A stretch of 26,402 nt of DNA, taken from contig JALOBN010000036.1 in NCBI GenBank assembly GCA_023228245.1, forward strand, positions 1 through 26,402, written 5' to 3'. The first letter of the stretch is position 1; every line of letters starts with the position of its first letter. The notes beneath the pieces were generated by a model, which saw nothing but the letters and a program-made list of their open reading frames with translations, was not told the origin of the DNA and made no database searches. Shown here one piece after another: positions 1 to 7,905 of this stretch. The stretch comes from Candidatus Pacearchaeota archaeon (lineage in GTDB: Archaea; Nanoarchaeota; Nanoarchaeia; Pacearchaeales; GW2011-AR1). The position numbers and the translations under genes are program-made.

Positions 1-78
1 GACGCCTTAACAGCAGCAGCGGAGGAGGTCTGGGACGAAGAGAAAAAGCAGGCGGAGTCGAATAAATGCGAAACGTAG
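1..78 (+). CDS. C-terminal end of an upstream gene, probably terminase small subunit (partial)
   Basis: The first reading frame of the window is open from base 1 to a TAG at 76-78 and encodes about 25 residues, rich in alanine, glutamate and lysine (ending ...EEKKQAESNKCET). The tail overlaps the start of the large terminase by 13 bases, as is common for adjacent terminase genes. Position directly before the large subunit is the only reason for calling it small terminase; no DNA-binding part is visible. Of the other two frames, one has a stop at 8-10 and the other stops at 63-65 after a less protein-like sequence. Confidence 0.45.
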   Translation, partial: DALTAAAEEVWDEEKKQAESNKCET

Positions 79-1355
79 CCTGCTTTAAGTTTCAGCCTTT
101 TTCAGTCAAGCAGAAAAAGGTCATAACATGGTGGATGCCGGAGAGTCCCTACCACGATTATGACGGAATCATAACCGATGGTGCGATCCGCAGCGGGAAA
201 ACAATCGCCGATATCGATGGATTCATCGAATGGAGCCGATCATCTTTTCGAGATCAGAATTTTATTGTAAGCGGGAAGAGTATTGGCGCGCTCAAGCGCA
301 ATGTCGTTGCGCCGATGCGTCAAATACTGGCCGCGAAGGGGATATCCTATAACCATAATCGCAGCGAGAACTATCTGGAGTTTGGTGGGAATACCTATCA
401 TTTGTTCGGCGCGAACAATGAGGCCAGCCAGGATGTGCTTCAGGGCTTAACGGCGGCAGGTTGGCTCGGAGACGAGGCCGCGCTCCATCCGCAGTCCTTC
501 ATCGAGCAGGCGATTGCCAGGTGCTCGGTAGACGGCTCTAAATACTGGCTCAATTGTAATCCAGAAAATCCGTTCCATTACGTTAAAGTCGACCTGATCG
601 ACAAAGCCGTCGAAAAGCGACTCCTCCATCTGCATTTTACGATGGAGGACAACCTGACGCTTTCATTGAAAGTCAAAGAGCGATATCGCCGGATGTATTC
701 CGGGGTATGGTTCAAACGCTTTGTCCTTGGCCTCTGGGTGGCCGCTGAAGGCGCTATTTACGACATGCTCGACGAGATTATCCATGTCGTCGACGTGCTC
801 CCTGATATGAGAGATTATCTTGTCGGTGTCGATTATGGGACGGGTTCGGTAACTACGTTCTGGCTGATCGGCATCGGCAGGGACAACAAACTCTATTTCG
901 TGGATTTCTGGCGTTGGGACGTTGCTGAGAAGTTCACCCAGAAGTCGGATATCCAGTTTTGCGAAGAACTTGAAAAGTGGCTGTCAAGCTTGAAGGTATA
1001 TCCGAATGTGGTTGTGATACCGCAGGATGCGGCGAGCTTCATCGTGCAACTCCAACAAACGCGCCATAAATATCCGCACATCAAAGGTATTGCCGCGGCT
1101 GATCAATCACCCGGCTCAGTGCTCGATGGTATTAGGGACGTTGGGACACTGCTCTCGCTCAGGCTCCTGTATTTTTCCCGCCGTTTAGTAAATAAAGGCG
1201 GACTTAGAGAATGGCAGGGATATGTTTGGGATCCAAAAGCGCGAGAGCGGGGAGAAGATAAGCCGTTAAAGCAGGCCGACCATGATCCCGACGCCGGACG
1301 TTATGCCATCAGGCATTGCCGGAATATTTGGTATCAGTGGCTGAGAGCAGCATAG
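66..1355 (+). CDS. terL: Terminase large subunit, PBSX-type (Terminase_3/6 fold)
   Basis: This is the motor ATPase and headful or site nuclease that packages phage DNA into the prohead. The 429-residue length is normal for the PBSX family. The N-terminal ATPase shows a Walker A (D38-GAIRSGKT46), a Walker B (WLGDEA, D136/E137) and a coupling motif LNCNP at 162-166. The C-terminal RNase H-like nuclease shows its acidic triad: D256 in VGVDYG, D321 in IPQDA, and D407/D409 in the terminal DHDPDAGRYA block typical of these enzymes. All motifs are intact, so the protein should be active. The start at 66 has GGCGGAG upstream and overlaps the preceding reading frame. The portal gene follows after 7 bases. 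Confidence 0.95.
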   Translation: MRNVACFKFQPFSVKQKKVITWWMPESPYHDYDGIITDGAIRSGKTIADIDGFIEWSRSSFRDQNFIVSGKSIGALKRNVVAPMRQILAAKGISYNHNRSENYLEFGGNTYHLFGANNEASQDVLQGLTAAGWLGDEAALHPQSFIEQAIARCSVDGSKYWLNCNPENPFHYVKVDLIDKAVEKRLLHLHFTMEDNLTLSLKVKERYRRMYSGVWFKRFVLGLWVAAEGAIYDMLDEIIHVVDVLPDMRDYLVGVDYGTGSVTTFWLIGIGRDNKLYFVDFWRWDVAEKFTQKSDIQFCEELEKWLSSLKVYPNVVVIPQDAASFIVQLQQTRHKYPHIKGIAAADQSPGSVLDGIRDVGTLLSLRLLYFSRRLVNKGGLREWQGYVWDPKARERGEDKPLKQADHDPDAGRYAIRHCRNIWYQWLRAA

Positions 1356-1362
1356 GTAGAGT

Positions 1363-2838
1363 ATGAGTATTTTTAAAACAACAAATCAATGGCCACCAGC
1401 AAAATGGAAGTCCATTTATGATCTTTTTATCGAGCATGATGCTTGGTATTCAGGAGATCCTATAAAACTCTCGAATCTCTACCAGGGTAAAGCCGGACCA
1501 TTCTGGGGGACTGTTGTGCCTGCCGGTGAACGCAAGATCATGATGCACATTCCGGTTGCAACTGACATTGCCCGGACATCTGCACGATTGCTCTTCGGGG
1601 AGCATCCGAAGCTCAGGATTCCAGAAGCGTATCAGTCGAATGCATCGAGTGATGCAAAGCAGGCTCAAAAGCGACTTGATGAGCTAATCGAGATGGCAGG
1701 AATCTATCATAAACTGTCTGAAGCCGCTGAAAGCGCAGCTGCGATGGGTGGAGTATTCCTGAAAATCGACTGGGATAAATCCATAGCCAATTACCCGCTT
1801 CTTAATATAGTCCAAGCAGATAATGCGATTCCTGACTATCGGTTGGGAATCCTCCAGAGTGTAATATTCCACCAGGTCCTGATGCCTGATGATAGTAATG
1901 ACACGAGCATTGTTTGGAGGCATATTGAGCGGCGCGAGCGAGGAAAAATCACAACTGAATTATGGCGAGGCAGCTTAACCAGCCTTGGCACTCAAATGCC
2001 ACTCACAGCCAGACCGGAAACAGCGAATATGGAACCTGTTGTGGGAACCGACATAGATGATATTCTCTGCAGATATATCCCTAATATGTTGCCCCACCCT
2101 CGATATAGAGGCCTTAATATCGGCCAGAGTGATTTCCTCAATTGCGAGGGGATGATGGATTCGCTCGACCAGGCCTGGTCGAGCTGGATGCGCGATATCG
2201 AATTAGGCCTTGGCCGCTTAATAGCAGATAAAGCGTTTTTCCAGAAAGATCCTACGGACGGAACATTCAAGTTTGATCTCCAGAAGGAGGCATATCTGGG
2301 ATTATCTGCAGTTACGGGTGTTGGCGCATTAAAAGATCAGTTGATAGTCAATCAGTTTGCTATCCGCGCAGATGAGCATTCAAAAACTGTTACTGATCTG
2401 ATGAGAACTATCTTCGGAATGGCAGGATATGCTCCGCAAACATTCGGTTTGGATATTCAGGGCAATGCGCCATCAGGAACCGCGCTCAGGACGCAGGAAC
2501 GAAAATCACTCCTGACAGCTGCAACGAAAGCAGATTATTGGATCCCTGCATTGCAGGACATTATGGAACTGATGCTGCAGATCGATAGATTAGTATTCAG
2601 ATCCGGAATAACCGTATTCAAGCCGAATGCGTCACTGGGGGATTCGATTCAGAATGATCCGCTACAAACAGCTACCAGTGTCGAGATGCTTAACCGAGCA
2701 CAGGCAGCCAGCATTGAGACTCGTGTCAGGCTGACTAATCCCGACTGGGATACCGAGCAAGTATTAGCGGAGGTGCAACGAATCCAGGAAGAAACAGGTC
2801 AGTCGGTACTCGATCCGATACAGATAGGCCAGGCCTAG
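1363..2838 (+). CDS. Phage portal protein, A118/SPP1 gp6-like
   Basis: The portal forms the dodecameric ring at the capsid vertex through which DNA is packaged and ejected and onto which the connector docks. The 491-residue size, the position directly after terL, and the sequence pattern fit the A118/SPP1 portal group: an N-terminal block ending in ARTSARLLFGEHPKLRIP (about 70-90), a central acidic segment, and a C-terminal helical block with SGTALRTQERKSLLTAATK (about 370-390) followed by a long helix, LQDIMELMLQIDRLVF. An AGGTAGAG sequence lies before the ATG. The next gene starts one base after the stop, so translation is probably coupled. Recognised by pattern, not by alignment. Confidence 0.88.
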   Translation: MSIFKTTNQWPPAKWKSIYDLFIEHDAWYSGDPIKLSNLYQGKAGPFWGTVVPAGERKIMMHIPVATDIARTSARLLFGEHPKLRIPEAYQSNASSDAKQAQKRLDELIEMAGIYHKLSEAAESAAAMGGVFLKIDWDKSIANYPLLNIVQADNAIPDYRLGILQSVIFHQVLMPDDSNDTSIVWRHIERRERGKITTELWRGSLTSLGTQMPLTARPETANMEPVVGTDIDDILCRYIPNMLPHPRYRGLNIGQSDFLNCEGMMDSLDQAWSSWMRDIELGLGRLIADKAFFQKDPTDGTFKFDLQKEAYLGLSAVTGVGALKDQLIVNQFAIRADEHSKTVTDLMRTIFGMAGYAPQTFGLDIQGNAPSGTALRTQERKSLLTAATKADYWIPALQDIMELMLQIDRLVFRSGITVFKPNASLGDSIQNDPLQTATSVEMLNRAQAASIETRVRLTNPDWDTEQVLAEVQRIQEETGQSVLDPIQIGQA

Positions 2839-2839
2839 A

Positions 2840-3928
2840 ATGCCCGCGATGTCACGCGCCGAAGCCGAGGCGCGAATCAGAAGGCTTTCAGATGAGTTTG
2901 CCGCTGAGGTTCGCAGGATTTACGCTGAAGCCGAGTATCATCTTATCGAGGTAGTGGCAAGGCGCATTGAACGCGGAATTGACACTAGCAGCGGCCTGGG
3001 TTGGGCTGAGAGAAAACTAGCAGAAATACAGGCTCTTAATAAAGAGATCGGCAACCAGATCGCCGATTTGCGCAAGCTCGATCCGAAAATCGAGGAGGCT
3101 GTAACAGCCGCTTACAACGCCGGCGCGGATCGCGCGGCTGCCGAGTTGATAAAAGCAAAGCTGACCGACTTATTCGCCGATATTAGTGTTTCGCGCGGAA
3201 CGGCAGTAAAAACACTTGCCAAAGCCATAGTTGATGCGCTTGAAAGTAGTCATTTAGGTATTCTGAGGATGACTCAGGATGCTTACAGAAAAATAATTTC
3301 GGAGGCGGCGGGTAAGACGCTTTCGGGAGCGATGACTAGGCGGCAAGCCGCGCAGCAGGCACTCAGCCGATTTGCGGATAAGGGGATTTCGGGATTTATC
3401 GACAAGGCTGGTCGACGCTGGGACATCGCGAGTTATGCCGAGACTGCCACTCGAAGCGCTACGGCTCAGGCTGCTATACAAGGTCATGTCGATAAACTCT
3501 CCGGCAGTGGCCATGATCTGGTTATTATCAGCGATTCGCCGGAGGAATGCGAATTATGCAGGCCCTGGGAGGGAAAAATCTGCTCGATTTCCGGCGGCGA
3601 TCCGAAATATCCGTCGCTCGACACGGCGATCGCCGAAGGGTTGTTCCATGCGAACTGCACTCACCGTACTCATTTGTATGTCGAAGGCTTGACACGCCCA
3701 TATACGAATACCGAGAACCCGGAGGGCTACAAAGAACGTGAACAGCAGCGCTACATCGAGCGCGGTGTCCGCAGGTGGAAAAACAGGCAGGCCGCCGCGA
3801 TAACCGACGACGAGAAACGGCTCGCGGGCGCGAAGGTCAAAGAATGGCAATCAAAAATGAGAGGATTCATCGGCGATACTGGCCGTAGGCGCGATTATGA
3901 CCGGGAATCGATAACCAGGGGTAGATAG
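2840..3928 (+). CDS. Minor head protein, phage minor capsid protein 2 / Mu gpF-like
   Basis: A 362-residue protein in the usual slot after the portal, where a few copies are incorporated into the capsid and may be ejected with the DNA. The first ~130 residues are highly helical and charged. The C-terminal half carries the family signature: SPEECELC (C237, C240), C248, and GLFHANCTHRTHLYVEG (H270, C273, H275), a Cys/His cluster that looks like a metal-binding knuckle, preceded by a segment (190-230) typical of the gpF domain. The ATG at 2840 follows the portal stop directly; an in-frame ATG at 2849 is an alternative. No ADP-ribosyltransferase extension, seen in some relatives, is present. Confidence 0.82.
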   Translation: MPAMSRAEAEARIRRLSDEFAAEVRRIYAEAEYHLIEVVARRIERGIDTSSGLGWAERKLAEIQALNKEIGNQIADLRKLDPKIEEAVTAAYNAGADRAAAELIKAKLTDLFADISVSRGTAVKTLAKAIVDALESSHLGILRMTQDAYRKIISEAAGKTLSGAMTRRQAAQQALSRFADKGISGFIDKAGRRWDIASYAETATRSATAQAAIQGHVDKLSGSGHDLVIISDSPEECELCRPWEGKICSISGGDPKYPSLDTAIAEGLFHANCTHRTHLYVEGLTRPYTNTENPEGYKEREQQRYIERGVRRWKNRQAAAITDDEKRLAGAKVKEWQSKMRGFIGDTGRRRDYDRESITRGR

Positions 3929-4129
3929 ATGGCTAAATATATCGTTACAACAGAATATAAGGACGGTACCCGGAGGATGCTTGAAACAACTGATGGGGCG
4001 ATGGCCATGCAGGAAGCCTCCTCAGCATCCTGGAAAGAAGATCAGCCGAAGAGTGTTAAGCTTGAAAAAGATGGCACTACTATCTGGAGTGAGAATATAG
4101 AAGCTCGCAAGAAGGGTGAAGCTTATTAA
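3929..4129 (+). CDS. Small conserved-style hypothetical head-module protein
   Basis: A 66-residue charged protein beginning MAKYIVTTEYKDGTRR, whose ATG directly follows the stop of the minor head gene (TAG-ATG), with AGGGG just upstream. The sequence suggests a short beta-alpha-beta unit: strand, helix (DGAMAMQEASSASW), then a strand pair VKLEKDGTTIWSENI, ending in a basic tail. No motif with known function is seen. Its place between minor head and scaffold genes suggests an accessory assembly role, but that is inference from position only. Coding status is supported by start-stop abutment, a Shine-Dalgarno sequence and a protein-like composition. Confidence 0.7.
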   Translation: MAKYIVTTEYKDGTRRMLETTDGAMAMQEASSASWKEDQPKSVKLEKDGTTIWSENIEARKKGEAY

Positions 4130-4177
4130 TTTGTCCGACGGGACGTGAAACACGGAAATAGTCGACGGACTCAAAAC

Positions 4178-4183
4178 GGGAGG
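4178..4183 (+). promoter_or_regulatory. Shine-Dalgarno that sets the scaffold start at TTG 4190
   Basis: GGGAGG lies six bases before TTG 4190. The other in-frame candidate, GTG 4145, has only GGGAC upstream, so this site decides the start. Confidence 0.7.
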
Positions 4184-4189
4184 AATCGG

Positions 4190-4900
4190 TTGTATAGATT
4201 TTTTAAGATGATCTCTAATCCATTCATTCGCTGCTGGGCACCGGAAGGTGATGATGGCGGCGGAGCTGGCGGAAGCGGTAATGATGGAGGCGGAACCGGC
4301 GACGGCAAGCCTCAGAATCAGGATAAGAACCCAAACGCAGGGGGCGCTGGCGGTGGAAAACAGGAAGAGAAAACGATCTCGATGACGCAGGTTGAGTTCG
4401 ATACTACGATTCAAAAGCGTATCGATCGCGCTCAGAAGAAATGGAAAGAGGATACTGAAGCTGAAGCCAAAAAGGCGGCAATGAGTGAAGCCGAGAAGTT
4501 GAAGGCCGAGAAGGACGAGGCCGACAAGAAGGTCGCCGATACGCTCAGTTCGGCCAACAAGATCAAGGTCGAGGCAAAGGCGGAAGTCGCGTTGCTCGCC
4601 GCTGGGGTAAAGTCCGAACGTCTTGACAAGGCGCTCAGGCTGCTTGATCTTGGCGACGTGGCAATCGGTGACGATGGCAAGCCTGACATGACGGCGATTA
4701 ATGCCGCAGTCAGTGCGCTCGTTAAGGATTTCCCTGAGATCATAGGTAGCTCGGCGGGTCCGGGCAAGGGCGGCGGCGATTTCTCAGGCGGTGGCAATAA
4801 GGAACCACTGACAGAGGAGGCAATCTTGAAGATGAGCGATAAAGAGATCGGCGAACGCCAGGCTGAGATCAAAGCTTTTTATGCAGCTCAGAAAAAATAA
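4190..4900 (+). CDS. Capsid scaffolding protein (DUF4355-like), TTG start
   Basis: An internal scaffold directs coat assembly and leaves the prohead before or during packaging. The 236-residue protein has a short N-terminus (RFFKMISNPFIRCWAPEG), a glycine-rich linker (GGGAGGSGNDGGG), a long charged coiled-coil helix (about 65-140, EAEAKKAAMSEAEKLKAEKD), and a C-terminal helical end (EILKMSDKEIGERQAEIKAFY). This organisation is the one seen in DUF4355 scaffolds placed just before coat genes. A GTG at 4145 is in frame but has no ribosome site; the TTG at 4190 has GGGAGG at 4178-4183 with a 6-base spacer, so it is preferred. No protease domain is fused or nearby. Ends with tandem stops TAA-TAG. 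Confidence 0.8.
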   Translation: MYRFFKMISNPFIRCWAPEGDDGGGAGGSGNDGGGTGDGKPQNQDKNPNAGGAGGGKQEEKTISMTQVEFDTTIQKRIDRAQKKWKEDTEAEAKKAAMSEAEKLKAEKDEADKKVADTLSSANKIKVEAKAEVALLAAGVKSERLDKALRLLDLGDVAIGDDGKPDMTAINAAVSALVKDFPEIIGSSAGPGKGGGDFSGGGNKEPLTEEAILKMSDKEIGERQAEIKAFYAAQKK

Positions 4901-4902
4901 TA

Positions 4903-4915
4903 GTGCTATAAGCAC
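4903..4915 (+). other. Small hairpin between scaffold and coat genes
   Basis: GTGCT-ATA-AGCAC forms a five-base-pair stem with a three-base loop just after the scaffold stop, upstream of the coat Shine-Dalgarno. No U-run follows, so it is not a terminator; it could protect or space the coat mRNA. Confidence 0.4.
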
Positions 4916-4934
4916 ATAGAAACGAGGTAAAACT

Positions 4935-5765
4935 ATGTCCGTTGACAACTTTATCCCGCAGGTATGGTCTGCGCGGATTATGCAAATTCTTCAGAAGACT
5001 CTTGTATATGCGATGTTCTGTAACCGCAATTACGAGGGCGAGATCGTCAACGCAGGTGATACGGTACGCATTAACAGCGTTGGCCCGGTTTCAGTAGGCA
5101 ACTACACGAAAAACGTGACTGTTGTCACGCCGGAAGTCCTGACCGATGCCCAGGCGGTTTTGACCATAGATCAAAGCAAGTATTTCTGCTTCGCGCTCGA
5201 TGACGTAGATAAGGCCCAGGGCCAGGGAAACATACTCGGCGAAGGGATGCGCAACGCCGCTTATGCACTTCGCGACGTAGCGGATCAGTATATTGCATCT
5301 CTATATACCCAGGCGACGAGTATAACGGCGGTAACTCCTGTCAACTCGCTCAATGCACATGCGGTAATACTATCACTCCGGCAGAAACTGAACGAGCTTA
5401 ATATCCCGTCTGAAGGCCGCATTTGCGTCGTCCCACCGTGGTTCGCTACAAAGCTTACTATCGCGAAGCTCTTGGTTGAAAATACCACGAACGAAGCTTG
5501 GACAAATGGTAAAGTGGGGCGTGTCGCAGGATTCGACATCCACGAATCTAACAATGTGCCGACGACGAACGGTGGCACTGAGCACAAGATCATCGCCGGA
5601 ACCAATATGGCGATTAGCTTCGCTGAACAAATCAACCAGGTTGAGGCGTTCAGACCGCAAACAAGCTTCGGCGATGCTGTCAAGGGTCTCCAACTCTACG
5701 GCGCGAAGGTGCTCTACCCGGATGCCCTCGCGGTCGCTGATTGCTCTGAACTGGCTGAGCCATAG
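4935..5765 (+). CDS. Major capsid protein, P22 coat-like HK97 fold
   Basis: The main shell protein, 276 residues. The N-terminus (FIPQVWSARIMQILQKTLVYAMFCNRNYEGE) and the following NAGDTVRINSVGPVSVGNYTK block match the pattern of P22-type coat proteins that have no delta domain cleaved by a protease. The middle has a spine-helix-like stretch (NILGEGMRNAAYALRDVADQYIASLY), and the C-terminal half has VGRVAGFDIHESNNVP and an end with EAFRPQTSFGDAVKGLQLYGAKVLYPDALAVAD, a typical coat P-domain ending. Preceded by ACGAGG with good spacing. The upstream separate scaffold and the lack of a head protease fit a P22/HK97-fold, scaffold-dependent assembly route. Confidence 0.88.
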   Translation: MSVDNFIPQVWSARIMQILQKTLVYAMFCNRNYEGEIVNAGDTVRINSVGPVSVGNYTKNVTVVTPEVLTDAQAVLTIDQSKYFCFALDDVDKAQGQGNILGEGMRNAAYALRDVADQYIASLYTQATSITAVTPVNSLNAHAVILSLRQKLNELNIPSEGRICVVPPWFATKLTIAKLLVENTTNEAWTNGKVGRVAGFDIHESNNVPTTNGGTEHKIIAGTNMAISFAEQINQVEAFRPQTSFGDAVKGLQLYGAKVLYPDALAVADCSELAEP

Positions 5766-5782
5766 AAAGGATTGTTGAATCT

Positions 5783-6976
5783 ATGATGAGGCGAATCACA
5801 GCCGCTAGTATTTTGATGCTGGCGGCTTTATTTATATTGCCGGTTGGTATACAGCCAGCAGTCGCGGCAGGTAAAGCTGGGCCGATTTATGAGACTGATG
5901 TTCTTACGTATAACGGTTCCGCATGGATCAGGCTGACAAAAGGCCAGCTCACAAACCTTACGCCGATAAGTGCTACAATCGGCGGCGGCTATGCGAGCGG
6001 TTCAGGCGCTACAATAAGTTCCGCTGGTATAGGGCAGTTCAACGGCGCTTTAACAACTGATAGCTCTCTTACGGCTCTCAGCCTGGTTATCGGCGGTAAT
6101 TCGACATTCGCCGGTACGCTTGACCCAACTATAACTAATACTGCGGCGGGCGGAGATAGGGGAATCAACCTCGGAATTACACAGGCTACGAATGCGCTGA
6201 CGGGAACACTCGATGGCCTATATATTCGCGCAACCGGTTATGGCACTAATTCCTCAACTGGTAGAGTGCAAGGCGGTGAGATAGGAGCCAGGTTGCCCGA
6301 TGGAGATGCTACAAAGGCCGCGGGTGCAGTTGTCGGCATGTATGCTTGGTCGGATGCCAAAAGTGGCACCGTAGAAACTATGCGGACGTATGAAGCATCA
6401 TTAGACGGCGCAGCAGGTAGCACAGCTACCCTTGCTACTGCATACCAGGCTTTTAACAACTCCTCCGGCACTCAAACAACCTCGGTCGCTTATGATGTAA
6501 ATGAAGGCTCGCCGTCTGGTAGGAAAGCATTCACCTACGACATTCGCGGTCAGAATGGCGAGACAATCGCCAACTCAACAAATGGTCAATGGGATATAGG
6601 CGGTAATGTCGTAGCTCGCGGTACCCATATTCCCATTATCAAACAGACTGTGACTGATTATGACGCGCAGGCGGCTACACTCACAATAGCGGGGCTGCTC
6701 GGCGGAATAGTAACTCAGAACTCTCAAACTGGAGCTAGCACGGCGACCACTCCCACTGGGACGGAAATCTCAGCGGGTATAACCGGCGCAGCAACGGGCG
6801 ATTCGTTCACGGTTCTATACTACAACCGTGGCAATCAGACCTCGACTATAACAGCCGGTGCAAGCGGAGTGACCGTATACGGCACGGCTGCGGTTCCAAC
6901 GGTTAAAACAGCAACATTGACATTTATATGCACGGGCGCGAACACCTGGTCATGTTATGTCGTGTTGAGCGCGTAA
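5783..6976 (+). CDS. Beta-rich virion-module protein with N-terminal signal peptide
   Basis: A 397-residue protein directly after the coat gene. Residues 1-29 form a textbook Sec signal: MMRR, a hydrophobic core ILMLAALFILPVGI, then PAVAA|GK. The mature part is low in Cys, rich in Gly, Ala, Thr and Ser, with repeated short beta strands (ISATIGGGYASGSGATI; LNLGITQATNALTGTLDG), resembling head- or tail-fibre and collar-type phage proteins. The C-terminal 80 residues (YYNRGNQTSTITAGASGVTVYG...TATLTFICTGANTWSCYV) resemble the all-beta domain often found at the end of phage decoration proteins. An AAAGGA site precedes the ATG; ATG 5786 is an alternative. Function unknown; a secreted or membrane-routed virion protein would be unusual. 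Confidence 0.72.
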   Translation: MMRRITAASILMLAALFILPVGIQPAVAAGKAGPIYETDVLTYNGSAWIRLTKGQLTNLTPISATIGGGYASGSGATISSAGIGQFNGALTTDSSLTALSLVIGGNSTFAGTLDPTITNTAAGGDRGINLGITQATNALTGTLDGLYIRATGYGTNSSTGRVQGGEIGARLPDGDATKAAGAVVGMYAWSDAKSGTVETMRTYEASLDGAAGSTATLATAYQAFNNSSGTQTTSVAYDVNEGSPSGRKAFTYDIRGQNGETIANSTNGQWDIGGNVVARGTHIPIIKQTVTDYDAQAATLTIAGLLGGIVTQNSQTGASTATTPTGTEISAGITGAATGDSFTVLYYNRGNQTSTITAGASGVTVYGTAAVPTVKTATLTFICTGANTWSCYVVLSA

Positions 6977-6988
6977 TGACACTAAATG

Positions 6989-7004
6989 CGTTCCTTCGGG
7001 GACG
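6989..7004 (+). other. UUCG-tetraloop hairpin in intergenic leader
   Basis: CGTTCC-TTCG-GGGACG gives a six-pair stem (one G-U pair) closed by C-G around UUCG, an exceptionally stable RNA loop. It lies in the 60-base gap between the signal-peptide protein and the 118-residue gene. No U-run follows, so an mRNA stability or processing role is more likely than termination. Confidence 0.45.
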
Positions 7005-7036
7005 GTGGAGTAAAAACGAAAGCGAGGTAACAGCAA

Positions 7037-7393
7037 ATGGCTGATCAGACTATAACCGTTCAGACTTGCACCCTGAACGGGCAGAAGGAAGTGGCGGCGG
7101 CTAATTATGAGGACTTGACCGCCGCGAACGACGGGATCTGCGTGATTCCTAGAGACGGGAAATATTTGTTTCACATCATCGACGCGGCGGGCGGCGCGGT
7201 TGTGACGTTCACGCACGGGGATGGTTTCCTATCCGGTCAGGGCGATATTGACACTGCGGCGCTCACAATCAACCTGAACAACTTCGTCGTCGTTGAGAGC
7301 GCGCGGTGCAAGTGGCTCTCCGGCGATGATAAGGGCATGATTCGGATTACCACGACAGCCGCCGTGAAGATCGCCTGTATTGCGCTGCCATAA
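7037..7393 (+). CDS. Small beta-rich virion protein, probable capsid decoration
   Basis: A 118-residue protein beginning MADQTITVQTCTLNG, with a GAGGTAA ribosome site. It alternates short beta strands and turns (GICVIPRDGKYLFHIIDAAGGAVVTFTHGDGF ... NLNNFVVVESARCKWLSGDDKGMIRITTTAAVKIACIALP), a pattern seen in small jelly-roll or immunoglobulin-like decoration proteins encoded near coat genes. No catalytic motif is seen. The family assignment is by fold impression only. It is followed after 10 bases by another small gene with its own strong ribosome site, consistent with co-transcription in the head operon. Confidence 0.68.
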   Translation: MADQTITVQTCTLNGQKEVAAANYEDLTAANDGICVIPRDGKYLFHIIDAAGGAVVTFTHGDGFLSGQGDIDTAALTINLNNFVVVESARCKWLSGDDKGMIRITTTAAVKIACIALP

Positions 7394-7403
7394 GGAGAAT
7401 CCC

Positions 7404-7559
7404 ATGAGCAAGCAAGAAGCATCAAGGAATATAGTGTTCGTGAGAGGGGGCGGTGTAAAAGCCGCCCCTGCCGCCGTACCTGAGAAGAAGCCGAAGGCCG
7501 TAAAGCAAGCGGAGAAGGGGTCTAGTAATGGCAGCAAAAACAAAACTTCCAATAATTGA
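7404..7559 (+). CDS. 51-residue lysine/proline-rich basic peptide, overlapping gene
   Basis: An ATG at 7404 has AAGGAG at the proper distance (TAAGGAGAATCCCATG), and the frame stays open to TGA 7557-7559. The product starts MSKQEASRNIVFVRGGGVKAAP, then has a Lys/Pro-rich middle (PEKKPKAVKQAEKG) and a Ser/Asn/Lys tail, so it is basic and probably disordered. Its last 32 bases overlap the next gene in another frame, whose ribosome site (GGAGAAGGGG) lies inside it, implying coupling. Short basic peptides in head operons can bind DNA or act as decoration, but there is no direct evidence for a role here. Confidence 0.6.
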   Translation: MSKQEASRNIVFVRGGGVKAAPAAVPEKKPKAVKQAEKGSSNGSKNKTSNN

Positions 7560-7893
7560 TTACCCGACACCGAGTAGCGATAGTAATCCCCTGCCGGTTA
7601 CCGAGCAAAATGTTCCAACCGGATTCTCAGACTACTCTGGCACGACAAACGCAACGCCGAATACAGCGGACACAATCGCATTTGATCCTCCAGCAAAGAG
7701 TTTAATCATTGTAAATGAGGATGATGTCGAGTATATCCTCGTGAGTGGCGACGGTGGAGTCACATGGGCAAAAGAGGCTTCTGGGGGTCTTGCGCCTGGT
7801 GATAATTTCCCGATTGTCGGAGCCTCACTAGAGAGCATACAGATCAAGAGCACAGCCGCCAGTGTGCCATTTTCATGTATCGCAACACAGTAA
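7528..7893 (+). CDS. Small virion protein, decoration-like (unknown)
   Basis: A 121-residue protein beginning MAAKTKLPIIDYPTP. The C-terminal 75 residues have the motif set SLIIVNEDDVEYILVSGDGGVTWAKEASGGLAPGDNFPIVGASLESIQIKSTAASVPFSCIAT, which looks like a small beta barrel of the type used repeatedly in phage decoration and tail-associated proteins (strand, acidic turn, strand with G-V-T-W, then L-x-P-G-D). The first 40 residues are Pro/Ser/Thr-rich and probably flexible. It overlaps the preceding 51-residue gene by 32 bases. No enzymatic signature is visible, and the assignment to decoration is inferred from neighbours. Confidence 0.68.
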   Translation: MAAKTKLPIIDYPTPSSDSNPLPVTEQNVPTGFSDYSGTTNATPNTADTIAFDPPAKSLIIVNEDDVEYILVSGDGGVTWAKEASGGLAPGDNFPIVGASLESIQIKSTAASVPFSCIATQ

Positions 7894-7905
7894 AGGAGTA
7901 CCCAG

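Noticed and set aside
4432..4872. Long - strand reading frame opposite the scaffold gene
   Set aside because: Its Ser/Ala/Leu-rich product is the mirror of a charged coiled coil, with no ribosome site; the + strand gene explains it.
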